A DNA stretch of 64,000 bases. Source: Bog-756 sp963776225. Its GTDB lineage: Bacteria > Actinomycetota > Acidimicrobiia > Acidimicrobiales > RAAP-2. The stretch is taken from assembly GCA_963776225.1 (NCBI GenBank), contig CAVZLL010000004.1, forward strand, positions 992,001-1,056,000, in the 5' to 3' direction. Shown piece after piece: positions 32,541 to 40,675 of the stretch. Position 1 is the first letter of the stretch; every line of letters starts with the position of its first letter. The translations under genes and the position numbers were made by a program. The notes below the pieces were generated by a model, which was given only the letters and a program-made list of their open reading frames with translations, ran no database searches and was not told the DNA's origin.

Positions 32541-33295
32541 GCCGTCTCTCTGACACCACCTGGCAGGAGGTGGACCCGCCCGCCCCGGGGGGCAGGATCC
32601 TCGTCGTGCCGGTGGGCGCGACCGAGCAGCACGGCCCCCACCTCCCCCTGACCACCGACACCGAGATCGCGGTCGCGGTGGCCGAGGAGGCGGCCCGGCG
32701 CGATCCCCGGCTGGTGGTCGCCCCCGCCGTGGCCTACGGGTCGAGCGGCGAGCACGAGGGCTTCCGCGGCACCCTGTCCATCGGGCAGGAGGCGACCGAG
32801 GCGCTCCTGGTCGAGCTCGGGCGATCGGCGGCACGGTCCTTCACCCAGACGGTCCTCGCCTGCACCCACGGGGGCAATGCGGGGCCGCTCGGCCGCGCCC
32901 TCGCGCAGCTCGCCGCCGAGGGCCATCCGGTGGCCGGCTGGTCCCCGCGCTGGAGCGGCGACCTCCATGCCGGGCACACCGAGACCTCGCTGATGCTGGC
33001 CATCGCCCCGGACAGGGTCCGACCCGCACCGTGGGAGCCCGGACCGGCACGGGCCGCCGGCGAGCTGCTGCCGCTGCTGCGGTCGCGTGGCGTCCGGCCG
33101 GTCAGCGCCAACGGGGTGCTCGGCGACCCGAGGGCGGCCGGCCCGGCCGAGGGGAGGCGGCTGCTCGACGCGGCCGCCGACGAGCTGGTCGCGTTCGCCG
33201 CCGGGCTGTCCGCGGGGCCGGAGATCCCCGGGGTCGCCGAGCGCGCCGGCCGAACCACCAGGACCGTCCGAACCGGAGGAGGGGATCACCCATGA
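32537..33295 (+). CDS. mftE: mycofactocin precursor peptide peptidase (creatininase family)
   Basis: 252-residue metallopeptidase of the creatininase fold that releases the Val-Tyr-derived dipeptide from the modified MftA. Metal ligands Glu30, His32 and Asp41 are in PVGATEQHGPHLPLTTDTEI, with SSGEHEGFRGTLSIG and HAGHTETSLML downstream. Complete. The GTG overlaps the etfB stop by 4 bases. Confidence 0.95.
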   Translation: MSRLSDTTWQEVDPPAPGGRILVVPVGATEQHGPHLPLTTDTEIAVAVAEEAARRDPRLVVAPAVAYGSSGEHEGFRGTLSIGQEATEALLVELGRSAARSFTQTVLACTHGGNAGPLGRALAQLAAEGHPVAGWSPRWSGDLHAGHTETSLMLAIAPDRVRPAPWEPGPARAAGELLPLLRSRGVRPVSANGVLGDPRAAGPAEGRRLLDAAADELVAFAAGLSAGPEIPGVAERAGRTTRTVRTGGGDHP

Positions 33296-34101
33296 CCCGT
33301 GTCGCCGTCGTCACCGGAGCCGCCCGAGGCATCGGCGCCGCAACCGTGTACGAACTGGCCCGGTCCGGATGGTCGGTGGTGGCCGTGGACCGTGCGACCG
33401 ACGACGCCCGGCTGCCCTACGCGATGGGCAGCGCGAGCGAGCTCGACGACGTCGTCACGAGCTCGCTGGCCATGCGACCGGCGGGCGAGCCGGGAACCGG
33501 CGTGGTCGGTCACATCGCCGACACCACCGACGCCGAGGGCATGGCCGCGGCGGTCGCGCTGGCCGAGGACCGCTACGGAGGGCTCGACGCGATGATCGCG
33601 GTGGCCGGGGTCATCGCCGGAGGGATGCCGCTCTGGGAGATGCCGGCCGACCAGCTCGGCGCGGTGCTCGGGGTGGACCTCGGCGGCCCGATCACCGCGG
33701 CACGCGTCGGGATCCCCGCGCTGCTCCGGCGGCCGGCCCCGCGCCAGGGGCGGTTCCTGGCCGTCGCCTCGGCTGCCGCCACCCGCGGTCTCCCCCGGCT
33801 GAGCGCCTACGGGGCGGCAAAGGCCGGGGTGGCGGGACTGGTGCGCGGACTGGCGGCGGAGCTGGCCGGGACCGGGGTCACGGCCAACGCGGTCAGCCCC
33901 GGATCGACGGCGACGGCGATGCTCGAGGAGAGCGCTCGCCTCTACGGGCTGGCCGACACCGGCCCGTTCGCCGAGCAGCAGACGATCGGCAGACTGCTCG
34001 CCCCGAGGGAGGTGGCCGCTGCGCTGGTCTGGCTGGCCGGCACCGGCAGCGACGCGATGACCGGAGCGGTGATCCCGGTGGACGGCGGCCTCACCCTGTG
34101 A
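33292..34101 (+). CDS. mycofactocin-associated SDR oxidoreductase, second type
   Basis: 269-residue SDR starting MTRVAVVTGAARGIGAATV, with an insert after the second strand (AVDRATDDARLPYAMGSASE) and active-site SAYGAAK (Tyr-x3-Lys). This is the other SDR subfamily known to travel with mycofactocin cassettes, usually just upstream of mftF as here. Bound, non-exchanging nicotinamide is expected by analogy. ATG overlaps the mftE stop (ATGA). Confidence 0.9.
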   Translation: MTRVAVVTGAARGIGAATVYELARSGWSVVAVDRATDDARLPYAMGSASELDDVVTSSLAMRPAGEPGTGVVGHIADTTDAEGMAAAVALAEDRYGGLDAMIAVAGVIAGGMPLWEMPADQLGAVLGVDLGGPITAARVGIPALLRRPAPRQGRFLAVASAAATRGLPRLSAYGAAKAGVAGLVRGLAAELAGTGVTANAVSPGSTATAMLEESARLYGLADTGPFAEQQTIGRLLAPREVAAALVWLAGTGSDAMTGAVIPVDGGLTL

Positions 34102-35597
34102 CACCCCTGCCGGACGGGTTCGGGCTCGCGCTCGATCCGTCGGTACGCAGGTTCGACCAGCCGTCGCGGGACCGCACCGTGCTGGTCGGCGGTGTCCCCG
34201 GCCGGGTCATCATCCTCTCGGCAGAGGGCCGGCGGGCGCTCGACGGTCTGCTGCTGGAGGAGTGGGGCGGGGACGGAGCAGGGGTGGGTGCGCCGACGGC
34301 CGCCTCGGTGCCCGTACGGGAAGAGGCCCGCCGTCTCGGACGCCGGCTGGTCGACGCCGGCATGGCCCACCCGAGACCCGGCCGTCCCCTCCCGGCCGCG
34401 GAGTGCCTCTCGGTCACGGTGGTGGTCCCGGCACGCGACCGCCCCGACCTCCTCGACCGGTGCCTGGCCTCCCTCGGGACCGATCGCCCGGTGCTGGTCG
34501 TCGACGACGCCTCGCAGCGGCCGGACCGGGTGGCGATGGTCTGCCGGGAACGCGGGGCGCGGCTGGTGCGGCGCGACGTGAACGGGGGTCCGGCTACGGC
34601 CCGCAACGACGCGGTCGGGAGGATCGACAGCGACCTGGTCGCCTTCGTCGACAGCGACTGCACGGTGGGGCCGGGGTGGTTGGACGCACTGGTCTGGCAG
34701 TTCGCCGACCCGGTCGTCGCCGCCGTCGCCCCCCGGGTCCGGCCCGAACCGGAGGGGACACCCGGACGGCCCAGCGTCCTCACCCGGTTCTCGGACCGGC
34801 GTTCGGCCCTCGACCTCGGGGCCGCCGAGGGCGAGGTGGGGCCGCATCGTGCGGTCCGCTACGTGCCGTCCGCGGTGCTGGTCGTCCGGCGCTCGACGCT
34901 CACCTGCGCGGCGATCGGTGGGTTCGACGAGGGTCTCCGGGTCGGCGAGGACGTCGACCTCGTTTGGCGTCTGCTCGACGCCGGCTGGCACGTCCGGTAC
35001 GAGCCCTCGGTCACGGTCACCCACCGCGAGCCGGCCACCTGGACCGGCCTGCTCGCAAGACGCCTGCGCTACGGCACCTCGGCCGCGCCGCTCGCGAAAC
35101 GGCATCCCGGCCGGTTGGCACCGGTCGAGCTCCGCCCCTGGCCGACGGCTGCCGCGGTTGCCCTCCTCGCCGGGCGACCCCGGCTCGCCGCGCTGTCCGT
35201 CGGATGGGCCGCCCTGTCCCTGGCCCGCGTGGTCCGTCCCCTCGGGATCCCGGCACGCCGTTCGCTCCGGTGGAGCGCGGAGGGCGCGGGCTGGACGCTG
35301 GTCGGCATCGGGCGCGCCTCGACCGTGCTCGGCGCCCCGGCACTGGTCGCACTGGCCGTGCGCCGGCGCGGTGGCGTGCGGCCGGCGGTGGTGCTCGCCG
35401 TCGCCCCGGCGATCGTCGACTGGCTACGCAGGAGACCCGACCTCGATCTCCCGCGCTGGGTGGTCGCCTCGCTCGCAGACGATGCCGCCTACGGCGCGGG
35501 GGTCTGGCTCGGCTGTCTGCGATCGGGCTCGGTCGGGCCGCTCCTGCCGGCCCTCGTCCTCGGACCGAACCGACGCGCGCAACGGGCCGCCGAATGA
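34098..35597 (+). CDS. mftF: mycofactocin oligosaccharide glucosyltransferase
   Basis: 499-residue GT2 enzyme that decorates the premycofactocin with beta-1,4-glucose units. The N-terminal PqqD-like region (LDPSVRRFD, VLVGGVPGRVIILSAEG) is followed by the GT-A domain (LSVTVVVPARDRPDLLDRCL, DxD-type FVDSDCTVG, GEDVDLVWRL) and C-terminal hydrophobic segments that could anchor it to the membrane. GTG overlaps the SDR stop. Last gene of the mycofactocin operon; the next gene starts 83 bases on. Confidence 0.94.
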   Translation: MTPLPDGFGLALDPSVRRFDQPSRDRTVLVGGVPGRVIILSAEGRRALDGLLLEEWGGDGAGVGAPTAASVPVREEARRLGRRLVDAGMAHPRPGRPLPAAECLSVTVVVPARDRPDLLDRCLASLGTDRPVLVVDDASQRPDRVAMVCRERGARLVRRDVNGGPATARNDAVGRIDSDLVAFVDSDCTVGPGWLDALVWQFADPVVAAVAPRVRPEPEGTPGRPSVLTRFSDRRSALDLGAAEGEVGPHRAVRYVPSAVLVVRRSTLTCAAIGGFDEGLRVGEDVDLVWRLLDAGWHVRYEPSVTVTHREPATWTGLLARRLRYGTSAAPLAKRHPGRLAPVELRPWPTAAAVALLAGRPRLAALSVGWAALSLARVVRPLGIPARRSLRWSAEGAGWTLVGIGRASTVLGAPALVALAVRRRGGVRPAVVLAVAPAIVDWLRRRPDLDLPRWVVASLADDAAYGAGVWLGCLRSGSVGPLLPALVLGPNRRAQRAAE

Positions 35598-35679
35598 TGT
35601 GAGACTGGGTGCCGACAGCGAGACGGCTGCCGGGCGGTGCGGTGCGGTCGACCCACCCCGGGCGGACAGGGCAGGGACC

Positions 35680-36180
35680 ATGGACACCGAAACCGCACCA
35701 CCCCGGCCGGAGCCGGTGAGTGCGCCGGCCGGCCGGCGATCTCCTGCGGCCCGGTTGCTTCGCCCGGTGGCCCTGTCGGTGTTGCTGGCCGGGCTGGCGG
35801 TGGCGCTCGTCGTGGGCCTGGTCACCCATGCCTCCCTCGACGGCGCGAACGGCAAGCTGGGGACGGCCCGAGCGGGGCTCGCACAGAGCCGGGACACCCG
35901 GAAGGCCGCGACCCTCCGCTTCCAGGCCCTGTCCGACGCGGCGACCGCCGAGGCGGCCACCCTCGGGACCGACACCCTCCAGCTCTCCGGTCTGGACGCA
36001 CAGCTGGGTCTGTCCGAGGCCCACGTCGTGACCCAGGGCGTGCGGATCTCTGACCTCGACGCCTGCCTCTCCGGCGTCGAGCAGGCGCTCAACCAGATCT
36101 CCCTCGGCGACCAGGCGGGCGCCGGCGGGACGCTGGCCCGGGTCGGTCCGGTCTGCTCCGGCGCCGAGCCGTCGACATGA
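35680..36180 (+). CDS. single-pass membrane protein, paralogous to the N-terminus of the next gene
   Basis: 166 residues: basic cytoplasmic N-terminus, one membrane helix (about 27-48), then an Ala-rich, probably helical extracytoplasmic part. It ends in a domain with two cysteines 30 residues apart (Cys129, Cys159) and the sequence SDLDACLSGVEQALNQISL. The downstream GH43-like protein has the same arrangement (LDACLGG, Cys137 and Cys167, also 30 apart), so the two arose by duplication. The cysteines may form a disulfide. ATG is 4 bases after a GGG-rich site. Function unknown. Confidence 0.75.
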   Translation: MDTETAPPRPEPVSAPAGRRSPAARLLRPVALSVLLAGLAVALVVGLVTHASLDGANGKLGTARAGLAQSRDTRKAATLRFQALSDAATAEAATLGTDTLQLSGLDAQLGLSEAHVVTQGVRISDLDACLSGVEQALNQISLGDQAGAGGTLARVGPVCSGAEPST

Positions 36181-37565
36181 CCGCGACCTCCTCCCTCGAG
36201 GGAGCAGCCGGCCGCGGGGACGCCTCGCCGCGCGAGCCCGCGGGGCCCGTGCCGGTCGAGGCGCCCGACAGGCACCCCACCCACCGGCGCGCGATCCTCG
36301 TCGTGCTCGCCCTGCTCGTGGCCGCGGTCGCCACCGACCTGCTGCTCGAGCACGACCTCGGCCAGACCCGCCTGGCCCTCTCGTCCGCGACCAGCAGCTG
36401 GCAGCGCGCGGACGCCGCGCTCTCGAGCGCCCTGCGGGCGGTGGACGCCGAGTCCGCGGTGCAGACAGACCGGGTCAAGGCGATCGACCGCACCGCGGCC
36501 GCCATCGCGAGTGCGAACCAGCGGCTGACCGCGGCGTCGCAGACCGGCGGGCTCCAGACCCTGGACATCGCCGCCCTGGACGCCTGCCTCGGGGGCGTGT
36601 CCACCGCGACCACCGCGATCCGGAACAGGGACCTGGCCGGGGCCGTCCACGCGATCAACCTCGCCGCGCCGTCGTGCGAGCTGCTCGCCGGGGGGAGCTC
36701 CGGCGCGTCGTACCCGTTCGACTTCCCCGATCCGTTCGTCCTCACCGTGGGCCACACCTACTACGCGTTCGCCACCAACTCGGCTGCGGGCAACATCCAG
36801 ATCATCGAGTCCACCGACCACCAGCGCTGGGCCACGGTCGGCGACGCCCTCCCCCACCTGGCCGCCTGGGCGGCTCCGGGTGCGACCTGGGCACCGTCCG
36901 TGCTTCCCGTCGGCAGGAGCTACGTCATGTACTACTCGGCGGACGTGGGCACCACCGGTGAGCAGTGCATCTCCGCCGCGGTCGCCTCCCGTCCGCAGGG
37001 GCCCTACATCGACACGTCGAGCACACCGCTCGAATGCCAGCTCTCCCTCGGCGGATCGCTCGACCCGAGCCCGGTGCTCGACCAGAACGGCATCCCCCAC
37101 CTGGTGTGGAAGTCCCAGGGCGGACGTGGACAGATGGCCACCCTCTGGTCGCAGCAGCTGTCCCAGAGCGGCACCGGACTCGCGCCCGGCGCGCCGACCG
37201 CGCTGCTTGAGCCCGACGAAGGCTGGCAGCACGGCACGGTGGAGGGGCCCAGCATGGTGCTCAGCAACGGGCAGTACATCCTCTTCTACTCGGGGAACGA
37301 CTGGACGACCGCCGCCTACGGCATCGGGTACGCACGCTGTGCCGGGCCGCTCGGGCCGTGCACCGACCAGTCGACGGCCCCCTTGCTCTCATCCGGACCG
37401 TCCTTCAGCGGCCCGGGTGGGGAGGCCGTCTTCACCGACCCGAGGGGCCACCTGTGGATGGGGTTCCACGCCTGGATTCCCGCTGCGGTGGGCTACCCGC
37501 ACAGCAGAGAGCTGTTCGTGCGCTCCCTGGACCTCTCCGGACCGGTGCCGAAGATCGGGTCGTGA
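36177..37565 (+). CDS. membrane-anchored glycoside hydrolase family 43-like protein
   Basis: 462 residues: signal anchor (about 38-57), an Ala-rich helical linker with the Cys137/Cys167 domain shared with the previous gene, then a five-bladed beta-propeller of the GH43 type from residue 178. Candidate catalytic residues: Asp185 in FPDPFV, the Asp in LDPSPV and the Glu in VEGPSM. Blades repeat YYAF, YVMYYS and YILFYSGN strands. GH43 enzymes cleave arabinosyl or xylosyl linkages, so an extracellular pentoside is a guess. ATG overlaps the previous stop (ATGA). Confidence 0.8.
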   Translation: MTATSSLEGAAGRGDASPREPAGPVPVEAPDRHPTHRRAILVVLALLVAAVATDLLLEHDLGQTRLALSSATSSWQRADAALSSALRAVDAESAVQTDRVKAIDRTAAAIASANQRLTAASQTGGLQTLDIAALDACLGGVSTATTAIRNRDLAGAVHAINLAAPSCELLAGGSSGASYPFDFPDPFVLTVGHTYYAFATNSAAGNIQIIESTDHQRWATVGDALPHLAAWAAPGATWAPSVLPVGRSYVMYYSADVGTTGEQCISAAVASRPQGPYIDTSSTPLECQLSLGGSLDPSPVLDQNGIPHLVWKSQGGRGQMATLWSQQLSQSGTGLAPGAPTALLEPDEGWQHGTVEGPSMVLSNGQYILFYSGNDWTTAAYGIGYARCAGPLGPCTDQSTAPLLSSGPSFSGPGGEAVFTDPRGHLWMGFHAWIPAAVGYPHSRELFVRSLDLSGPVPKIGS

Positions 37566-37574
37566 GCGCGGACG

Positions 37575-37611
37575 CGACTCGAGCCCCGGCAGACGCCCGG
37601 GGCTGGAGTCG
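37575..37611. terminator. bidirectional terminator hairpin
   Basis: 15-bp stem with one mismatch (37575-37589 with 37597-37611) and a 7-base loop, between the convergent GH43-like and Ig-like genes. No strong T-run, as is common in GC-rich genomes. Confidence 0.65.
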
Positions 37612-37640
37612 ATGTCAGCGGTTGACGCCTCCGCGTCGGC

Positions 37641-38543
37641 TCAGGTGCCGTGCATGTGGAACACCTGGGTGGCGTTCGGTGCAGTGCCGTTCGCAGCGGT
37701 GAACGTGATGGTCTGCGTGGCGGCGAGGTAGGTGCCGTCGAGGGTCGCCGTCCCGTTGGTGTGCTGGGTCAGCGTCACCCCGGCGGGGAGCGGTGTGGAC
37801 GTGATCGTGGGCGGCGGATACCCCGTCGTCTTGACGGTGAAGCTGAACACGGTCCCCACCGGGCCCGAGATCGTGGCGCCGCTGATGAACTTCGGTGCCT
37901 GGTCCACGAACAGGTTGAACGACTGCCTCGCGGTGCCCGACGTGCTCTTGGCGGTCAGCACGATCACATGGAGCGCACCGGTTCCGAGCGCCGGGTTACC
38001 CGACAGCGTCGCCGTGTTGTTGCTGTGACTCACCAGGGTGAGCCCGCTCGGCAGCGCGCTGGAGGTGAACTTCGGATGCGGGTAACCGGTGGCGGTGACT
38101 GTGAAGCTGCCTATCACACCGACCGTGAAGGTGGCGTTGTTGGGCGAGGTGAAGCGTGGCGCCGCGGGGGCCACCGTCAAGGTGAACTCCTGGGTCACCG
38201 AACCGACGCCGTTGTTCGCGTTGATGTCGATGGTGTACGTCCCTGTGACGAGCGGCGTCCCCGAGATCACCCCGCTCGAGGGGTAGAAGTGGAGGGTCGA
38301 CGGCAGTCCCGTGTCACTCACGTCATTGGCGAGCGAGAGCAGCGGGGCCGGGGTCCCGGTGGCCGTGACGACGAACCGGTTGCCGATCGCCGTCCCTTCG
38401 GTGAAGGTGGCATGGCTGACCGAGGTGAACGCCGGGTTGCCCGCGGCCACCGCCGGCAGATCGCCGATCGCAGCGACAACACCGAAGGCCCCCAATCCGA
38501 TCGTCAAACCGACAGCAACACGCGCAATTTTGGTACCAAGCAT
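37641..38543 (-). CDS. secreted protein with repeated Ig-like (He_PIG-type) domains
   Basis: 300 residues with a signal peptide (MLGTKIARVAVGLTIGLGAF to about AVAA), then three tandem beta-sandwich repeats of about 85 residues. Repeat landmarks: PAFTSVSHATFTEG, PRFTSPNNATFTVG and PKFISGATISGPVG, each followed by F-x-V-x-A/T-T-G-x-P-x-P and LPSGL/LPAGV. These match putative Ig domains of cell-surface adhesins. Composition is Thr/Asn-rich and the DNA visibly less GC-rich than its neighbours. The second ATG is used because GGAGG is 8-9 bases ahead of it. No enzymatic motif or anchor seen. Confidence 0.8.
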   Translation of the reverse strand: MLGTKIARVAVGLTIGLGAFGVVAAIGDLPAVAAGNPAFTSVSHATFTEGTAIGNRFVVTATGTPAPLLSLANDVSDTGLPSTLHFYPSSGVISGTPLVTGTYTIDINANNGVGSVTQEFTLTVAPAAPRFTSPNNATFTVGVIGSFTVTATGYPHPKFTSSALPSGLTLVSHSNNTATLSGNPALGTGALHVIVLTAKSTSGTARQSFNLFVDQAPKFISGATISGPVGTVFSFTVKTTGYPPPTITSTPLPAGVTLTQHTNGTATLDGTYLAATQTITFTAANGTAPNATQVFHMHGT

Positions 38544-38739
38544 CTGCATCCCCCTCCGGGCCCTCTCGCCCTCTTTCTTTCGCCCCAACCGGTCGGGCGA
38601 CCGTAGGCGCCTGCTCCCGGGATCATGCGGGCAGGCGGATCGGATGTCAAGCCGAAACAGGGTGTTCACCACGCAGAGTCACCGGTTCACCACAATCCAG
38701 GCAATTGCCTCAGCCCGACCGTCCGGCAAGACTCGTCTC

Positions 38740-39102
38740 GTGGAGCCGCTCGCCATCCACCATGTGTCGATCAACGTCACCGACGTCCCCGCCGGTGTGG
38801 CCTTCTACACCGACGTCCTCGGTGGTTCGCTGCGCGACGACCGACCCGACTTCGGGATCGGAGGCGCATGGATCGATCTCGGTGGCCAGCAGGTCCATCT
38901 GGTCGAAGCGCCGGCTCCTCCGGCGCTCGGGCAGCACTTCGCGATCCGGGTCGCCGACCTCGACGACGTGGTGACGGAGCTGCGTGCGCTCGGGGTGGCG
39001 GTCACCGACCCCGGCCCGGCCGGCGCGGGGCGCCAGGCCTTCCTGTCGGATCCGGCGGGGAACACGCTCGAGCTCCACCAGGCGGGGCACGCCCACCCCT
39101 GA
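38740..39102 (+). CDS. VOC (glyoxalase/bleomycin resistance) family protein
   Basis: 120-residue vicinal-oxygen-chelate fold protein with two beta-alpha-beta-beta-beta units. Possible metal ligands are His in LAIHHVSIN, QVHLVEA, HFAIRVAD and Glu in NTLELHQ. Members include glyoxalases, epimerases and resistance proteins; no specific role is visible. The GTG start follows AAGACT at 6-7 bases, suggesting a leaderless transcript. Single gene, convergent with the cold-shock gene. Confidence 0.82.
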   Translation: MEPLAIHHVSINVTDVPAGVAFYTDVLGGSLRDDRPDFGIGGAWIDLGGQQVHLVEAPAPPALGQHFAIRVADLDDVVTELRALGVAVTDPGPAGAGRQAFLSDPAGNTLELHQAGHAHP

Positions 39103-39164
39103 CCGGGCGGAACACGACGCCGCGCCGCGCGCCGGCACGCGGACCGCGTCATCCCGGAATTGCA

Positions 39165-39192
39165 GCACCGGGGGCCTCTCGGCCCCCGGTGC
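39165..39192. terminator. strong terminator hairpin between VOC and cold-shock genes
   Basis: Perfect 12-bp stem GCACCGGGGGCC/GGCCCCCGGTGC with a TCTC loop, placed between convergent genes, 27 bases past the cold-shock stop. It can serve both strands; no long T-run. Confidence 0.8.
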
Positions 39193-39218
39193 GCAGAACT
39201 CCGATCGAATTCAGCGAA

Positions 39219-39422
39219 TCAGATCTTGCGGACCTGGCTCGCCTGCAGGCCCTTCTGGCCCTGCTTGGTCTCGAACTCGACGCGCTGGCCTTCCTCCAGA
39301 TTGCGGTAGCCCTCCATCTGGATCTCCGACTGGTGAACGAAGAGATCATCCCCGCCGCCGTCAGGCGTGATGAAACCGAAGCCCTTCTCGGCGTTGAACC
39401 ACTTGACTGCACCCACACCCAT
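39219..39422 (-). CDS. cold-shock protein (CspA family)
   Basis: 67-residue single-stranded nucleic-acid-binding protein. RNP1 KGFGFI and RNP2 LFVHQ are intact (AVKWFNAEKGFGFITPDGGG, DDLFVHQSEI). Acts as an RNA chaperone. AAGGAG precedes the ATG by 9 bases, and a leader of about 90 bases with a hairpin lies upstream. The actinobacterial GQKGLQASQV C-terminus is present. Confidence 0.96.
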   Translation of the reverse strand: MGVGAVKWFNAEKGFGFITPDGGGDDLFVHQSEIQMEGYRNLEEGQRVEFETKQGQKGLQASQVRKI

Positions 39423-39523
39423 AACTGAGTCTCCTTAAAATTCACGCTCGAACACGCGGGGATCCACATCGAAGCCCTACCTGCACCGGCCGGCGTGATC
39501 GGGCCGGTGTACTCACCACCCTA
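39423..39523 (-). promoter_or_regulatory. long structured 5-prime leader and promoter of the cold-shock gene
   Basis: A minus-strand TAGGGT (39518-39523) is a candidate -10, giving a leader of about 90 bases. It contains a perfect 8-bp hairpin (CACCGGCC 39484-39491 with GGCCGGTG 39502-39509) and an AT-rich stretch before the ribosome binding site. Long structured leaders are usual for csp mRNAs and confer cold-dependent translation; that function is inferred here. Confidence 0.45.
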
Positions 39524-39603
39524 GGCGGTACCCGGACCCTGCGCTGACCCGGCGTCCCGAGCACCCGCCAACCGGTCCACGGCCGGCCACCCGGTGACCG
39601 CGG

Positions 39604-40392
39604 TCAGTCGAGCCCGGAGGCGGCGGCGACCCCGCTCGGGCGGTCCCCCATCGGACCGTGGGAGCGGGCGAGGACCCGCTGGACCCAGGGGAGGGTGGGC
39701 GCCGGGGCGTCGATCGGCTCGAACACCTCGGTCAGCACCATCAGCGTGAAGACGATGAAGAAATAGGGCTCGACCAGTGCGCCGAGCCGGTCTCCCAGGT
39801 AGGCGATCCCGAGGAAGGGGTAGCCGACCAGCAGGGCCGTCCGGATACCCGAATAGAGCCGTGCCGGAGTGGTCGCCTGGCCGTGGGTGCGACGGGCCGC
39901 CAGCAGTGCGGCCACGCTCAGGGCGGCGAACTCCGCGATCCCGGAGACCACGTGCACGTAGTGGTGGGCCGGGAGCCGGAGGTGCCACTCCATGCTGCGG
40001 CAGGCTGCGCTGAGCCCTTCCGCACAGGAATAGGTGAACCGGCCGCCCAGTGCGCCTGCCGCCGCGAACGCCAGCAACCATTTCCACTCTCGTCGGACCG
40101 ACCCTTCGGCGTGCGGGCCGCGCAGGAACAGGGCGACCAGCAGAAGGATCCCGGCGAGGAGGTCGGCATGAGCCATGACCGCCGCGTGAGGGCGCCCGTC
40201 CGCCTCCAGGTCGGAGAAGAACCCGTTGACCGAGGGCATGAGCCCGGGGACGAAGGGGACCACCACCCACCAGTTGTACGCGAGCACGCCGGAGACGGCC
40301 GCCACCCTGGCCACGGGGATCCGCGCGGATCGGGCCTGCTCCCCCGCACGCACCAGACCCGGCACCCCCGTCGGGCGAACCAGCACTCGCAC
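39604..40392 (-). CDS. multi-pass membrane protein, DUF998-like
   Basis: 262 residues with about six or seven hydrophobic segments (e.g. LAYNWWVVVPFVPGLMP, LLAGILLLVALFL, YVHVVSGIAEFAALSVAALL, PYFFIVFTLMVLTEVF). A conserved-looking extracytoplasmic patch holds two cysteines in YSCAEGLSAACRSMEWH. The layout resembles the DUF998 family; that is tentative. GTG start 28 bases after the ferredoxin stop, so it may be the last gene of the redox operon. Function unknown. Confidence 0.65.
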   Translation of the reverse strand: MRVLVRPTGVPGLVRAGEQARSARIPVARVAAVSGVLAYNWWVVVPFVPGLMPSVNGFFSDLEADGRPHAAVMAHADLLAGILLLVALFLRGPHAEGSVRREWKWLLAFAAAGALGGRFTYSCAEGLSAACRSMEWHLRLPAHHYVHVVSGIAEFAALSVAALLAARRTHGQATTPARLYSGIRTALLVGYPFLGIAYLGDRLGALVEPYFFIVFTLMVLTEVFEPIDAPAPTLPWVQRVLARSHGPMGDRPSGVAAASGLD

Positions 40393-40420
40393 AACTCGGT
40401 CAACCTGGTTGCACAGGCAA

Positions 40421-40675
40421 TCATTCCCGGGGTCCCGGCTCCTTGGCGATCCCCTCGGCGATCCGTTCGAGCCGGACGGCCCGGCGCGGACACTCGGCGG
40501 CAGCCCTGGTGGCCTGCTCGACCAACCCGGCTTCGACAGGGGTGCCGTCGACGATCGGGTACCCCCATTCGTCGAGGCTCACCCGCTCGGGAAGGAGCTC
40601 GGCGCAGTACCCGTAGGCGTCGCAGGCGACCGGGTCCACCCGGAGCCGGATGTCGGTTCGCCGGCGGGCGGTCAC
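40421..40675 (-). CDS. 3-cysteine (3Fe-4S type) ferredoxin
   Basis: 84-residue electron carrier. Cysteines: C-x5-C (ACDAYGYC) and a later C-P (AECPRRAVRL); the usual third cysteine of a 4Fe-4S C-x2-C-x2-C-x3-C motif is missing, which is the pattern of the single-cluster 3Fe-4S ferredoxins found next to P450s and oxidoreductases in Actinobacteria. The GTG start overlaps the NuoF-like stop by 4 bases, so it is probably the partner of that flavoprotein. Confidence 0.88.
   Translation of the reverse strand: MTARRRTDIRLRVDPVACDAYGYCAELLPERVSLDEWGYPIVDGTPVEAGLVEQATRAAAECPRRAVRLERIAEGIAKEPGPRE

Noticed and set aside
39165..39192. Perfect stem as an integron-like or attachment site
   Set aside because: Position between convergent genes and simple GC stem-loop make it a terminator; no integrase, core site or direct repeats nearby.
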